DNA from: Cryobacterium sp. PH29-G1
Lineage (GTDB): Bacteria > Actinomycetota > Actinomycetes > Actinomycetales > Microbacteriaceae
NCBI RefSeq assembly: GCF_030063365.1
Contig: NZ_JASISY010000003.1
Span: 248,001-312,000, forward strand
DNA length: 64,000 nt
Direction: 5' to 3'
The position numbers were made by a program, and so were the translations under genes. The notes under the pieces were generated by a model. The model searched no databases. It was not told the origin of the DNA and saw only the letters and a list, made by a program, of their open reading frames with translations. Shown in pieces: positions 52,505 through 60,114 of this stretch. Every line of letters starts with the position of its first letter. Position 1 is the first letter of the stretch.

Positions 52505-52816
52505 CTAATCCTGGTTGTAGAAGTCGCTGGTGTCATCCAGGGCACTGTCCACAGCGTCGCCACCCAACCGGTCATCGCCTGCGCTGTCGTCACCGGCGTG
52601 ATCGACACCGTTCGGCTTGACGTTGATCATGGCCACGGGAACGCCGGGCGCAATGAGCAGATAGGCGTCTTCAAAACGACCCTCACCGCTGTTCACCTGC
52701 AACCAGTAGGGGAGCCCCGCAGCGATGGCACCATCGATTTCTACCTGGATGGCCTCTATGGATCGGCCGCCGAGGGAATAGGGCCTGCCGCCGTAGATAA
52801 TGTCGATGCGATTCAT
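52505..52816 (-). CDS. Uncharacterised small protein, 103 aa
   Basis: Not recognised. The first 70 residues look like a compact alpha/beta domain (RIDIIYGGRPYSLGGRSIEA; IAAGLPYWLQVNSGEGRFED; YLLIAPGVPVAMINVK). The last 30 are acidic and glycine-rich (HAGDDSAGDDRLGGDAVD), probably disordered. The start is ATG 52816, behind AAGGAGG. Its start overlaps the DUF7882-like gene's stop by 4 bp, so the two are coupled and may act together. Confidence 0.75.
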   Translation of the reverse strand: MNRIDIIYGGRPYSLGGRSIEAIQVEIDGAIAAGLPYWLQVNSGEGRFEDAYLLIAPGVPVAMINVKPNGVDHAGDDSAGDDRLGGDAVDSALDDTSDFYNQD

Positions 52817-53148
52817 TGGTCCTCCTTGGCGGAATTCGACGCTGCCGTTGGAAAGCCGGGTTCCGGCACAATATGCAGGCCACCCGAGGAGTTGGCCGTG
52901 GACATGAGCGCTTCGACCCATTCGCGGTTCAGAGTGGGTGAACGACTGCCGAAAAATTTGAACGCAATGGGAATGGCCGGATGGAGCCAGATCGTGCTGC
53001 GCCCGGCCCCGGACTGCGGGTCGTCTCGCCAGGTGAAGTAGAAGGATTCTCCGCGCCGAAGCTTGGCGCCGATGACAACCTGAATATGCGCGAGCACCCG
53101 ATCATCGAAGTCCGCGGTGAGTGTCGAGTCGTAGGTCAGCTTTCCCAT
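52813..53148 (-). CDS. DUF7882-like small protein, 111 aa
   Basis: A short soluble protein that resembles the DUF7882 family of Microbacteriaceae: MGKLTYDSTL at the start, DDRVLAHIQVVIGAKLRRGESFYF, GRSTIWLHPAIPIAFKFFGSRSPTLNREWVEAL. Some relatives were labelled ATP-dependent DNA ligase, which the length does not support. Function is unknown. The start is ATG 53148, behind AGGAG. It follows the sigma factor gene by 36 bp and overlaps the next small gene by 4 bp. Confidence 0.8.
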   Translation of the reverse strand: MGKLTYDSTLTADFDDRVLAHIQVVIGAKLRRGESFYFTWRDDPQSGAGRSTIWLHPAIPIAFKFFGSRSPTLNREWVEALMSTANSSGGLHIVPEPGFPTAASNSAKEDQ

Positions 53149-53184
53149 GTCCCGCTCCTGCTCGAGTGTCGTCGATGAAATCGT

Positions 53185-54171
53185 CTAGTCGCGGAGGTAA
53201 TGCTCCAGTCGTGGCACGTGGAGCAGCGCCAGAGCGCGCTTCTCAATCTGGCGAACGCGTTCCCGGGTCACGCCCTCAATGTGAGCGATCTGGTCGAGGG
53301 TGCGTGGCTCGTTTCCGTCGAGGCCGAATCGTGCCCGCAAAATGGAGCGCTCCCGAGGGGGTAACGTGTCGAGAAAATAACGGATGTCTGCTGCCCGCAG
53401 AGTGAGCGTGGCGTGTTCGTCGGGCTGCGGCAGGTCGTCATCGATGATGAGTTCCGCCATGTCACCGGCGCCATCACCGACCGGTGTGTGCAGGGAAATC
53501 GGCTCGTTGTCGTACTGCAGTAGTCGCAACACGTCGCGCACGGCGATCTGGGCGGCCTCGCCGATCTCCCGCGCCGTGGGGTCGCGGTCGAGCACGCTGG
53601 TGAGATCGCGGCGAATGCGCTTGATCTTGTTGAGCTTCTCGGCGGTGTGTACCGGGATGCGGATCATGCGTGATTTGTCGGCCATCCCCCGGTGGATGGC
53701 TTGTCTGATCCACCAGGTGGCATAGGTGGAGAATTTGTAACCGGTCATGAAGTCGTACTTCTCGACGGCACGAACGAGACCCATATTGCCGTCTTGCACG
53801 AGGTCCATAATGGGAACCCCGCGACCGGAGTAGTGCTTGGCGATGCTCACCACCAACCGCAGGTTGGCCTCGATGAACTGATTCTTGGCACGGCGCCCAT
53901 CGTGCACGAGCCAGGCCAGCTCACGTTGGTCGGCGGAGTCGGTGCCTTCATCACGCAACAATCGGGCTTCGGCGAAAAGCCCGACCTCGATGCGGCGGGC
54001 CAGATCTACCTCCTGCTCGGCGTTGAGCAGGGCCCCCTTGCCGATGCGGCGCAGGTAATCACCGAAGGCATCCGTTGATGCGGCGCTGTAGTTGCCCGGT
54101 GCTGCGGCGCGCCGAGGCGAGGATGCGACGGGCGATGACGGCGCGCGGGTCTCTTGAACTGTGGTCGTCAT
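53185..54171 (-). CDS. Sigma-70 family RNA polymerase sigma factor, group 2 (SigB/HrdB-like)
   Basis: A 328-residue sigma factor. It has region 1.2 (STDAFGDYLRRIGKGALLNAEQEVDLA), region 2 with the core-binding and -10-recognition segments (NLRLVVSIAKHY; DLVQDGNMGLVRAVEKYD; FSTYATWWIRQAIHR), region 3, and region 4.2 (TLDQIAHIEGVTRERVRQIEKRAL). It lacks the long acidic N-terminus of a primary sigma, so it is probably an alternative principal-like sigma. I use ATG 54171. It is followed by the DUF7882-like gene, the 103-aa gene and menC on the same strand. Confidence 0.93.
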   Translation of the reverse strand: MTTTVQETRAPSSPVASSPRRAAAPGNYSAASTDAFGDYLRRIGKGALLNAEQEVDLARRIEVGLFAEARLLRDEGTDSADQRELAWLVHDGRRAKNQFIEANLRLVVSIAKHYSGRGVPIMDLVQDGNMGLVRAVEKYDFMTGYKFSTYATWWIRQAIHRGMADKSRMIRIPVHTAEKLNKIKRIRRDLTSVLDRDPTAREIGEAAQIAVRDVLRLLQYDNEPISLHTPVGDGAGDMAELIIDDDLPQPDEHATLTLRAADIRYFLDTLPPRERSILRARFGLDGNEPRTLDQIAHIEGVTRERVRQIEKRALALLHVPRLEHYLRD

Positions 54172-54357
54172 AATGGCTTGCCCCCGCAATACTTATTGCT
54201 GCCGTGCGTGAAATTCATGGCGACCTCCCCGTGCGTTCCAAGTCATTAGTACACCCCCTAATGGGGTGGGTGACAAGGGGTTGACTTCTGACTCGAATCA
54301 CAATACCTGAGACATTTTCGTATTTCTGATCCCTAATATTACGAGTTTGAGACGCTG

Positions 54358-54385
54358 TTGAACAGTCTCTCGCTCCGCGTAGGCT
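54358..54385 (+). promoter_or_regulatory. menB promoter TTGAAC-16-TAGGCT, 6 nt before ATG
   Basis: TTGAAC at 54358-54363 and TAGGCT at 54380-54385, then GACAGC and the ATG at 54392. This implies leaderless transcription of the men operon. Confidence 0.55.
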
Positions 54386-54391
54386 GACAGC

Positions 54392-55303
54392 ATGAGCGAA
54401 CAGGTATCCGAAATCTTTGATGCGAGCCAGTGGAAGGCCGTTGCGGGCTTCGAGGAGCTCAGCGACCTCACTTACCACCACGATCGGAGTGGTCGCATCG
54501 CCCGAATCGCGTTCAACCGTCCCGAGGTGCGTAACGCCTTTCGGCCCCGCACGGTCGACGAGCTCTACGCTGCCCTCGAAGACGCTCGCACCAACTCGAT
54601 GATCGGCGTGGTGCTGCTCACCGGGAACGGCCCCAGCGCCAAGGACGGCGGCTGGGCGTTCTGCTCTGGCGGCGACCAGCGCATTCGAGGTCGCGACGGC
54701 TACAAATACGGCGAGGGTGAGACGGCAGCGGGTATCGACCGAGGGCGCTCGGGGCGCCTGCACATTTTGGAAGTGCAGCGGCTCATTCGATTCATGCCCA
54801 AGGTGGTCATCGCGGTTATTCCCGGCTGGGCCGCCGGGGGCGGGCACTCGCTGCACGTGGTGTGTGACCTGAGCATCGCGAGCGCCGAACACGGCAAATT
54901 CAAGCAAACGGATGCTGACGTCGGATCCTTCGACGCCGGGTACGGCAGCGCCTACTTCGCCCGCCAGGTCGGCCAGAAAGCCGCCCGCGAGGTGTTTTTT
55001 CTGGCGCGGGAATATTCGGCCCAACGTGCCCTCGAGATGGGCGCGATCAACGCGGTCGTGCCGCACGCCGAACTCGAAACGGTCGCACTGGATTGGGCCC
55101 GCGAAATTTTGACCAAATCGCCCACTGCCATTCGCATGCTCAAGTTTGCCTTCAATGCCGTTGACGACGGACTGGTCGGCCAGCAGGTGTTTGCCGGGGA
55201 GGCAACTCGTTTGGCCTACGGCACCGATGAGGCCGTTGAAGGGCGCGACTCCTTTCTGGAGAAACGCGAACCCGACTGGTCTCCGTATCCCTGGCAGTAC
55301 TGA
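54392..55303 (+). CDS. menB: 1,4-Dihydroxy-2-naphthoyl-CoA synthase
   Basis: Ring closure of o-succinylbenzoyl-CoA in menaquinone synthesis. The 303-residue crotonase-fold enzyme has the oxyanion-hole segments FCSGGDQRIRG and AVIPGWAAGGGHSLHVVCDLSIAS, the active-site DADVGSFDAGYGS, and the C-terminal REPDWSPYPW signature that is specific to MenB. It heads menB-menE-menA, 23 bp before menE. Confidence 0.97.
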   Translation: MSEQVSEIFDASQWKAVAGFEELSDLTYHHDRSGRIARIAFNRPEVRNAFRPRTVDELYAALEDARTNSMIGVVLLTGNGPSAKDGGWAFCSGGDQRIRGRDGYKYGEGETAAGIDRGRSGRLHILEVQRLIRFMPKVVIAVIPGWAAGGGHSLHVVCDLSIASAEHGKFKQTDADVGSFDAGYGSAYFARQVGQKAAREVFFLAREYSAQRALEMGAINAVVPHAELETVALDWAREILTKSPTAIRMLKFAFNAVDDGLVGQQVFAGEATRLAYGTDEAVEGRDSFLEKREPDWSPYPWQY

Positions 55304-55326
55304 CTCGTGCCGGCACTGGGAAAATC

Positions 55327-56538
55327 GTGAGGTCGCTTCGGGTGGTCGTGCCGGGGTATCCGCTCGACTTTCTGGCCGCATTGCGCGACGCCCTCTCCGG
55401 CAGCGGGCCGGCGTTGCTGCCCGTGCAGGCCGGCGGGTTGCAGGTCGACGGGTTGCAGGTCGACGGGTTGCTGACCGGCACGGACTCGCCCGTTCTGCAC
55501 GTGCCCAAACGCGTGGCCGTGGTGATCGAAACCTCGGGTTCGACCGGCGCGCCCAAACGGGTGATGCTCAGCACCAACGCCCTGCTGGCCGGCGCTGCCG
55601 CGTCGTCGGTCGCCCTCGGCGGTGCCGGACAATGGCTGCTCGCCCTGCCCGTGCACTACATCGCGGGGGTACAGGTGCTCGTGCGCTCCATCGCCGCCGA
55701 CACCACCCCGCTCGTGCTGCCGCCGGGCCATTTCGACCCGCAGGCGTTCCGGAGCCTGGCCGAGAGCATGACCGAGCCGTTGCGCTACACCGCGCTGGTT
55801 CCCGTGCAGCTCGCCCGGCTGCTTGACGCAGCGGATGACCCGGCCCTGTTGGCCGTGCTGCGTCGCTTCAGCGCAATTCTGGTCGGCGGTCAGGCGATTC
55901 GCGGCGAACTCACCGCCCGGGCGGAGGCCCTCGATGTGCGGGTCGTGCGCACCTACGGGTCGTCGGAGACCGCCGGTGGCTGCGTCTACAACGGCGCTCC
56001 GATTGGTGACACCCGGGTGCGCGTCGTGCACGGGCAGCTCGAGCTGTCGGGTTCTGTGCTGGCCGAGGGGTACCTCGATGATGCGGCGCGCACGGCCGAT
56101 CGGTTTGTCGTGGAGCGTGGTGTGCGCTGGTATCGCACCGGCGACCTCGGTGAGGTCGATGCGGGCACCGAACGCGTCACGGTGCTCGGTCGCGCCGACA
56201 ACGTGATTATTTCCGGCGGGGAGAAGGTCTCACTCGATGCGGTTGAACGCGTTGTCCACTCCCATCGGGGGTTTGAGCAGGCCATCGTGCTCGGCGACGA
56301 CGACGCAACCTGGGGGCAGGTTCCGGTCGTGGTGGTGGCCGGGGGAGTAGGCGAGGAAGCGGAACTGATCGCATCCGTTGTGGCATCGCTCGGGCGTGCG
56401 GCCCGCCCGGCGCGCGTTGTGCGGGTGCAGGAGATCCCCCTGCTTGCCTCGGGTAAGCCTGATCGTTCAGCGCTGGCCAGTAATATAGGGGCGTGGCACA
56501 AGGAGCTCGGCCGGTCAGGCCCAAACAACAACGACTAA
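55327..56538 (+). CDS. menE: o-Succinylbenzoate-CoA ligase
   Basis: Activates o-succinylbenzoate with ATP and CoA, feeding MenB. The 403-residue adenylate-forming enzyme has the P-loop ETSGSTGAPKRVMLS (about residues 63-77), TYGSSETAGGC, WYRTGDLGEVD and the late Lys motif ASGKPDRSAL. An in-frame repeat (GLQVDGLQVDGLL, from a 15-bp duplication) lies near residue 38. The protein is shorter than typical MenE at the N-terminus, as is common in Actinobacteria. It overlaps menA by 46 bp. Confidence 0.93.
   Translation: MRSLRVVVPGYPLDFLAALRDALSGSGPALLPVQAGGLQVDGLQVDGLLTGTDSPVLHVPKRVAVVIETSGSTGAPKRVMLSTNALLAGAAASSVALGGAGQWLLALPVHYIAGVQVLVRSIAADTTPLVLPPGHFDPQAFRSLAESMTEPLRYTALVPVQLARLLDAADDPALLAVLRRFSAILVGGQAIRGELTARAEALDVRVVRTYGSSETAGGCVYNGAPIGDTRVRVVHGQLELSGSVLAEGYLDDAARTADRFVVERGVRWYRTGDLGEVDAGTERVTVLGRADNVIISGGEKVSLDAVERVVHSHRGFEQAIVLGDDDATWGQVPVVVVAGGVGEEAELIASVVASLGRAARPARVVRVQEIPLLASGKPDRSALASNIGAWHKELGRSGPNNND
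55435..55471 (+). repeat. 15-bp tandem repeat GGGTTGCAGGTCGAC (2.5 copies) inside menE
   Basis: Two identical units and a partial third within the coding sequence, keeping the frame and giving a repeated GLQVD. It lies in a poorly conserved N-terminal part. Confidence 0.8.
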
Positions 56539-57527
56539 ACCCCGAGGCGAAGCTGGCTGGTGCTGGTTCACAGGCCAAGGGCACCGGTAGGTCCGGCCAT
56601 CCGGCCTTCAAGAACGGTCCGCCCCGCAAGGGGCCGGCCAAGGTCAAGCCGGCCACGGCGTCCGACTGGATCTCCGGCGCACGCCTGCGCACCCTGCCGC
56701 TGGCAATCGCGCCCGTGCTGCTCGGTACCGGTGCCGCGATCGTCGCGAGCGGTCCCGGCGTTTACCACCCGGTGCGTGCCCTGCTTGCCCTCGCCGTGGC
56801 GCTCTTTCTTCAGATCGGCGTCAACTACGCCAACGATTACTCCGACGGTGTTCGTGGTACCGATGCCTTTCGCGTCGGCCCGGCCCGACTCACCGGCGGC
56901 GGCGTCGCCAACCCACGCACGGTGCTGCGCGTTGCTTTGGTCTTCTTCGGTCTCGCCGCCGTGGCCGGACTGACCCTCGTCGTCCTGACCCAGTACTGGT
57001 GGCTGTTGCTCGTTGGCGTGGTGGCGCTCGCTGCGGCGTGGTTCTACACCGGCGGGAAAAAGCCGTACGGCTACCTGGGGCTCGGCGAAGTATTCGTTTT
57101 CGTCTTCTTCGGTCTCGTGGCTACCGCCGGCACGACCTACGTGCAGGTCGGTAAATTCACCACCGAGAGCCTGCTGGGCGGTGTGGCCATGGGCCTGATC
57201 GCCTGCGCGGTGCTGATGGTCAATAACCTGCGCGACATCGTACCCGATAAGGCGGCCGGCAAGCGCACCCTCGCGGTCCGCATCGGCAGCACGGCCTCCC
57301 GGGTCGTCTTCTGCGTCTTTCTGCTGCTGCCGTTCGTGATCGCCGGGTTCTTCAGCCTGTTTTACCCGCTGGGAATGTTCACGTTCTTCGTGCTGCTTCT
57401 GGCCCTGCCCGCCTGCCTCATCACGATCACCGCGACGTCGGCCAAGGAACTGATCCTCGCCCTCAAGCTGACCAGCCTCGCCGCGTTGGCCTACGGAGCG
57501 TTGCTAGGACTTGCCTTCGCGCTCTGA
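56493..57527 (+). CDS. menA: 1,4-Dihydroxy-2-naphthoate polyprenyltransferase
   Basis: Attaches the polyprenyl chain to DHNA in the membrane, giving demethylmenaquinone. The 344-residue UbiA-family protein has NYANDYSDGVRGTD (first Asp-rich motif, about residue 112), LMVNNLRDIVPDKAAGKRTLAVRIG (second) and about eight helices. The start at GTG 56493 gives a basic, disordered 55-residue N-terminal extension overlapping menE by 46 bp; a later start cannot be excluded. Its 3' end overlaps the convergent DUF4229 gene by 24 bp. Confidence 0.94.
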   Translation: MAQGARPVRPKQQRLNPEAKLAGAGSQAKGTGRSGHPAFKNGPPRKGPAKVKPATASDWISGARLRTLPLAIAPVLLGTGAAIVASGPGVYHPVRALLALAVALFLQIGVNYANDYSDGVRGTDAFRVGPARLTGGGVANPRTVLRVALVFFGLAAVAGLTLVVLTQYWWLLLVGVVALAAAWFYTGGKKPYGYLGLGEVFVFVFFGLVATAGTTYVQVGKFTTESLLGGVAMGLIACAVLMVNNLRDIVPDKAAGKRTLAVRIGSTASRVVFCVFLLLPFVIAGFFSLFYPLGMFTFFVLLLALPACLITITATSAKELILALKLTSLAALAYGALLGLAFAL

Positions 57528-57848
57528 GCTGGCCGGCTCTGAGCTGGCCGGCTCTGAGCTGGCCGGTTCTGAGCTGGGCTGCTGTTCGGCCAGATTAAGG
57601 GCGGAGTCCTCGATCTCGGAGTCGGCGTTCACCGGCTCCTTGTCGGGGTGCCGCGCCGTGTAGAGATCGCGGGCCACGCTTTCGCGCGACTTGCCGAGAA
57701 AAAGATAGGACAGGCACAGTCCGAGCAGGGCTGCGATCACGGCGGAGGCCCAGGGCCAGAATCCCAGCGAGAGCAGAATGGCCAGCGGGATGGCAAACAT
57801 CAACACGCGCAACACGGAGTAGTACAGCCAGGGGGCCACGAATTTCAT
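57504..57848 (-). CDS. DUF4229 family membrane protein
   Basis: A 114-residue protein with two closely spaced membrane helices (about residues 10-27 and 32-51: VLMFAIPLAILLSLGFW; AVIAALLGLCLSYLFL), a motif KSRESVARDLYTAR and a Ser/Glu/Pro/Ala-rich tail. The tail contains three SSEPA units from a 15-bp DNA repeat. It belongs to the DUF4229 family found near menaquinone genes in Actinobacteria; function is unknown. The start ATG has TAAGCT 6 nt upstream. Its last codons overlap menA's end. Confidence 0.88.
   Translation of the reverse strand: MKFVAPWLYYSVLRVLMFAIPLAILLSLGFWPWASAVIAALLGLCLSYLFLGKSRESVARDLYTARHPDKEPVNADSEIEDSALNLAEQQPSSEPASSEPASSEPASSEREGKS
57526..57584. repeat. 15-bp tandem repeat GAGCTGGCCGGCTCT (about 3.5 copies) at the menA/DUF4229 junction
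   Basis: Three near-identical 15-bp units (57526-57570, the third with one change) and a degenerate fourth. The array begins inside the menA stop codon and codes for the SSEPA repeats on the other strand. Confidence 0.85.
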
Positions 57849-57854
57849 GGATCC

Positions 57855-57860
57855 AGCTTA
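57855..57860 (-). promoter_or_regulatory. -10 hexamer TAAGCT, 6 nt before the DUF4229 ATG
   Basis: TAAGCT, GGATCC, then the ATG at 57848 on the minus strand. Confidence 0.45.
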
Positions 57861-57908
57861 GAATGCCGCGGCTGAGTATCTGCACATGTCTCTCACGGTC
57901 TGGCGGCT

Positions 57909-57914
57909 TACAAT
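57909..57914 (+). promoter_or_regulatory. -10 hexamer TACAAT, 6 nt before the PLDc_N gene ATG
   Basis: TACAAT, CAGTTC, then the ATG at 57921. It is the best consensus match in the set and would also serve menD. Confidence 0.5.
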
Positions 57915-57920
57915 CAGTTC

Positions 57921-58364
57921 ATGCCCAAGCTCTTGATCGGACTAGGACTGGCCCTGGTCATTCTCACTGTCTACACCCTCGTGGATTGTGCCGTGTTCGA
58001 CCGCAAACGCATTCGCGGATTGCCGCGCTGGGTCTGGATTTTCGTCATCGTGCTGGTGCCGCTCATTGGCCCGCTGCTCTGGCTGCTCGTCGGTCACGGT
58101 CGGGCCACCCCCGCCACCCGTTCCTTTCGTTCGGTCGCACCCGATGACGACCTCGACTTTCTGCGCAGCCTCCGCGGCGACGGCGGCGTAAAAACCGACA
58201 GCGGCGAGAACCGCCCGTTCAATGAGAAAGACCAGCAGGAGCGTATTCGTCGCATGGAAGAGGACCTCGCGGACCTCGACAAGAACGAACCGAAACCGGG
58301 CGACGCGACGAAGAAGAAGAACGAACCGGGCGAGGGCGAACAGCCTGGCCGTCGGGATGCCTGA
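57921..58364 (+). CDS. PLDc_N (phospholipase D nuclease N-terminal) membrane protein
   Basis: A 147-residue protein with two membrane helices (about residues 3-23 and 41-60), joined by the family motif DRKRIRGLPRWVWIFVIVLVPLIGPLLWLLVGHGR. A long charged cytoplasmic tail follows (DDDLDFLRSLRGD; EKDQQERIRRMEEDLADLDK). No phospholipase domain is attached. Function is unknown; the gene is coupled to menD by an 8-bp overlap, which suggests a role in quinone or membrane assembly. Confidence 0.88.
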   Translation: MPKLLIGLGLALVILTVYTLVDCAVFDRKRIRGLPRWVWIFVIVLVPLIGPLLWLLVGHGRATPATRSFRSVAPDDDLDFLRSLRGDGGVKTDSGENRPFNEKDQQERIRRMEEDLADLDKNEPKPGDATKKKNEPGEGEQPGRRDA

Positions 58365-60075
58365 GCAGGTCAACAGCACCCGCACCAGCCCGGCGACCGA
58401 TTTCAGCATTGCCCTCCTGAGCGAGTTCGTCCGACTCGGAGTGCGTGATCTGGTGCTCTGCCCCGGTGCGCGTTCCCAGGCGTTGGCTCTGGCGGCGGCG
58501 GAGTTGGAGCGCGCCGACAGTATTCGTTTGCACGTACGCACCGACGAACGCAGCGCCGGATTTCTCAGCGTGGGTCTCACCCTCGAAACCGGTCTGCCCA
58601 CCCTCATCGTGGTGACTTCGGGCACCGCCGTCGCGAACCTGCACCCGGCCGTGCTCGAAGCGCACCATGCCGGGGTGCCCATGATTCTGCTGACGGCCGA
58701 CCGCCCGGCGGAACTGCGCGGTATCCGCTCGAACCAGACCACCGTGCAGTCCGGACTGTTCGGCGTCGCCACCCGGATGTGCCTCGACGTGCCGGCGCCG
58801 GTCGGCGAACCCGACGAAGCCGGCATTGCCGTGGCGTTGGCCCGGCAAGCGATGGATGCCGCGACCGGCGTGCTCAGCACCGCTCCCGGCCCCGCGCAGC
58901 TCAACCTGGCCTTTCGCGAGCCGTTGTCCGCCGCCCTCCCGGCGGATTCGACCTGGGTGGCACCAACGCCCGGCGTTGGGCCTGCGCCCGCTGCGTCAAC
59001 CGACGGCCCGACCATGCTGCTGGCTCCGGGACCGCGCACGGTCGTGATCGCCGGTGACGGCGCGGGCCCGGCGGCCGAGGAGCTGGCGCATGCCGGCGGC
59101 TGGCCGCTGCTGGCCGAGGTGTGCAGTGGCGCTCGGTTCGGACCCAACCTGATCGTGCACTACCGCGAACTGCTCGGTGCCAGCGATCTCGGTGGTGAGA
59201 TTGAACGGGTGATCGTCTTTGGTCACCCCACCCTCAGCCGGGAGATCCCGGCCCTGATCGCGCGTGCCGGGGTGGAAACCATCGTGGTGGCCCCGACCGG
59301 ACTCGAATGGTACAACCCGAGCCTCGCCGCGCGCGCCTTCACCCGCTCTATCGGAGCGGATGCGGCATCCACTCTGGCAGCCCGTACCCCGGCGGGCCGG
59401 GAGTGGCTCGGTCGCTGGGTCATGACCAGTCGTTCTCTCGCCGAAGCGGCAGCGGACGAAGGGCGCGCGCCAATTGACAAGCGCGGCATCACCCGGGCCG
59501 AATTGGCCGTGTTGCGCGCGCCGCTGACCCGCAAGCTGCTCGTGGACGCGGTGTGGCGAGCATCGTGGCCGCATGACCGGCTCGTGCTCGGCGCGTCACG
59601 TCTCATTCGCGAGGCCGACAAGCGCGTTCCCGGTAAGAAGATCACCGTACTGGCCAACCGCGGCCTGGCCGGCATCGACGGCACGATCGCCACCGCACTC
59701 GGTGTAGCCCTGGCCAGTCAGGCCGAACCGGCACCGCGTTCGGTGGGGGTGACCCGCGTTCTGCTGGGCGACCTCACCTTTTTGCACGATGTCGGTTCGC
59801 TACTGCTCGCCCCCGAAGAACCCGAGCCCCGGCTCCAGATCATCGTTGGTGTCGACGGTGGCGGCAGCATCTTCGATGGTCTCGAAGTGGCCGCGACGGC
59901 GCCGGCGCAGGCCATGGACCGCGTGCTGTACACCCCGCGCAGCGTCGATTTGAAGGCGCTCGCCGCCGCCTATGGCTGGGACTACGAGATGGCCGCCACT
60001 CGCAGCGATCTTGAGCGTGCCCTCACCGGGGCCCCCACGCGCCCCAGCATTCTTGAGGTTCCGCTCGTTCGATAG
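58357..60075 (+). CDS. menD: 2-Succinyl-5-enolpyruvyl-6-hydroxy-3-cyclohexene-1-carboxylate synthase
   Basis: ThDP-dependent addition of 2-oxoglutarate to isochorismate, the first committed menaquinone step. The 572-residue enzyme has the N-terminal VRDLVLCPGARSQALALAA (usually CPGSRS), the DERSAGFLSVGLTLETG Glu region, TSGTAVANLHPAVLEAHHAGVP, and the ThDP/Mg segment LLGDLTFLHD with VGVDGGGSIF near the C-terminus. I chose ATG 58357, overlapping the previous gene's stop by 8 bp. Confidence 0.94.
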   Translation: MPEQVNSTRTSPATDFSIALLSEFVRLGVRDLVLCPGARSQALALAAAELERADSIRLHVRTDERSAGFLSVGLTLETGLPTLIVVTSGTAVANLHPAVLEAHHAGVPMILLTADRPAELRGIRSNQTTVQSGLFGVATRMCLDVPAPVGEPDEAGIAVALARQAMDAATGVLSTAPGPAQLNLAFREPLSAALPADSTWVAPTPGVGPAPAASTDGPTMLLAPGPRTVVIAGDGAGPAAEELAHAGGWPLLAEVCSGARFGPNLIVHYRELLGASDLGGEIERVIVFGHPTLSREIPALIARAGVETIVVAPTGLEWYNPSLAARAFTRSIGADAASTLAARTPAGREWLGRWVMTSRSLAEAAADEGRAPIDKRGITRAELAVLRAPLTRKLLVDAVWRASWPHDRLVLGASRLIREADKRVPGKKITVLANRGLAGIDGTIATALGVALASQAEPAPRSVGVTRVLLGDLTFLHDVGSLLLAPEEPEPRLQIIVGVDGGGSIFDGLEVAATAPAQAMDRVLYTPRSVDLKALAAAYGWDYEMAATRSDLERALTGAPTRPSILEVPLVR

Positions 60076-60114
60076 CGGTGTTCGCCTGCCAGCTTTCGCA
60101 CCGGTTCCGGCTCG

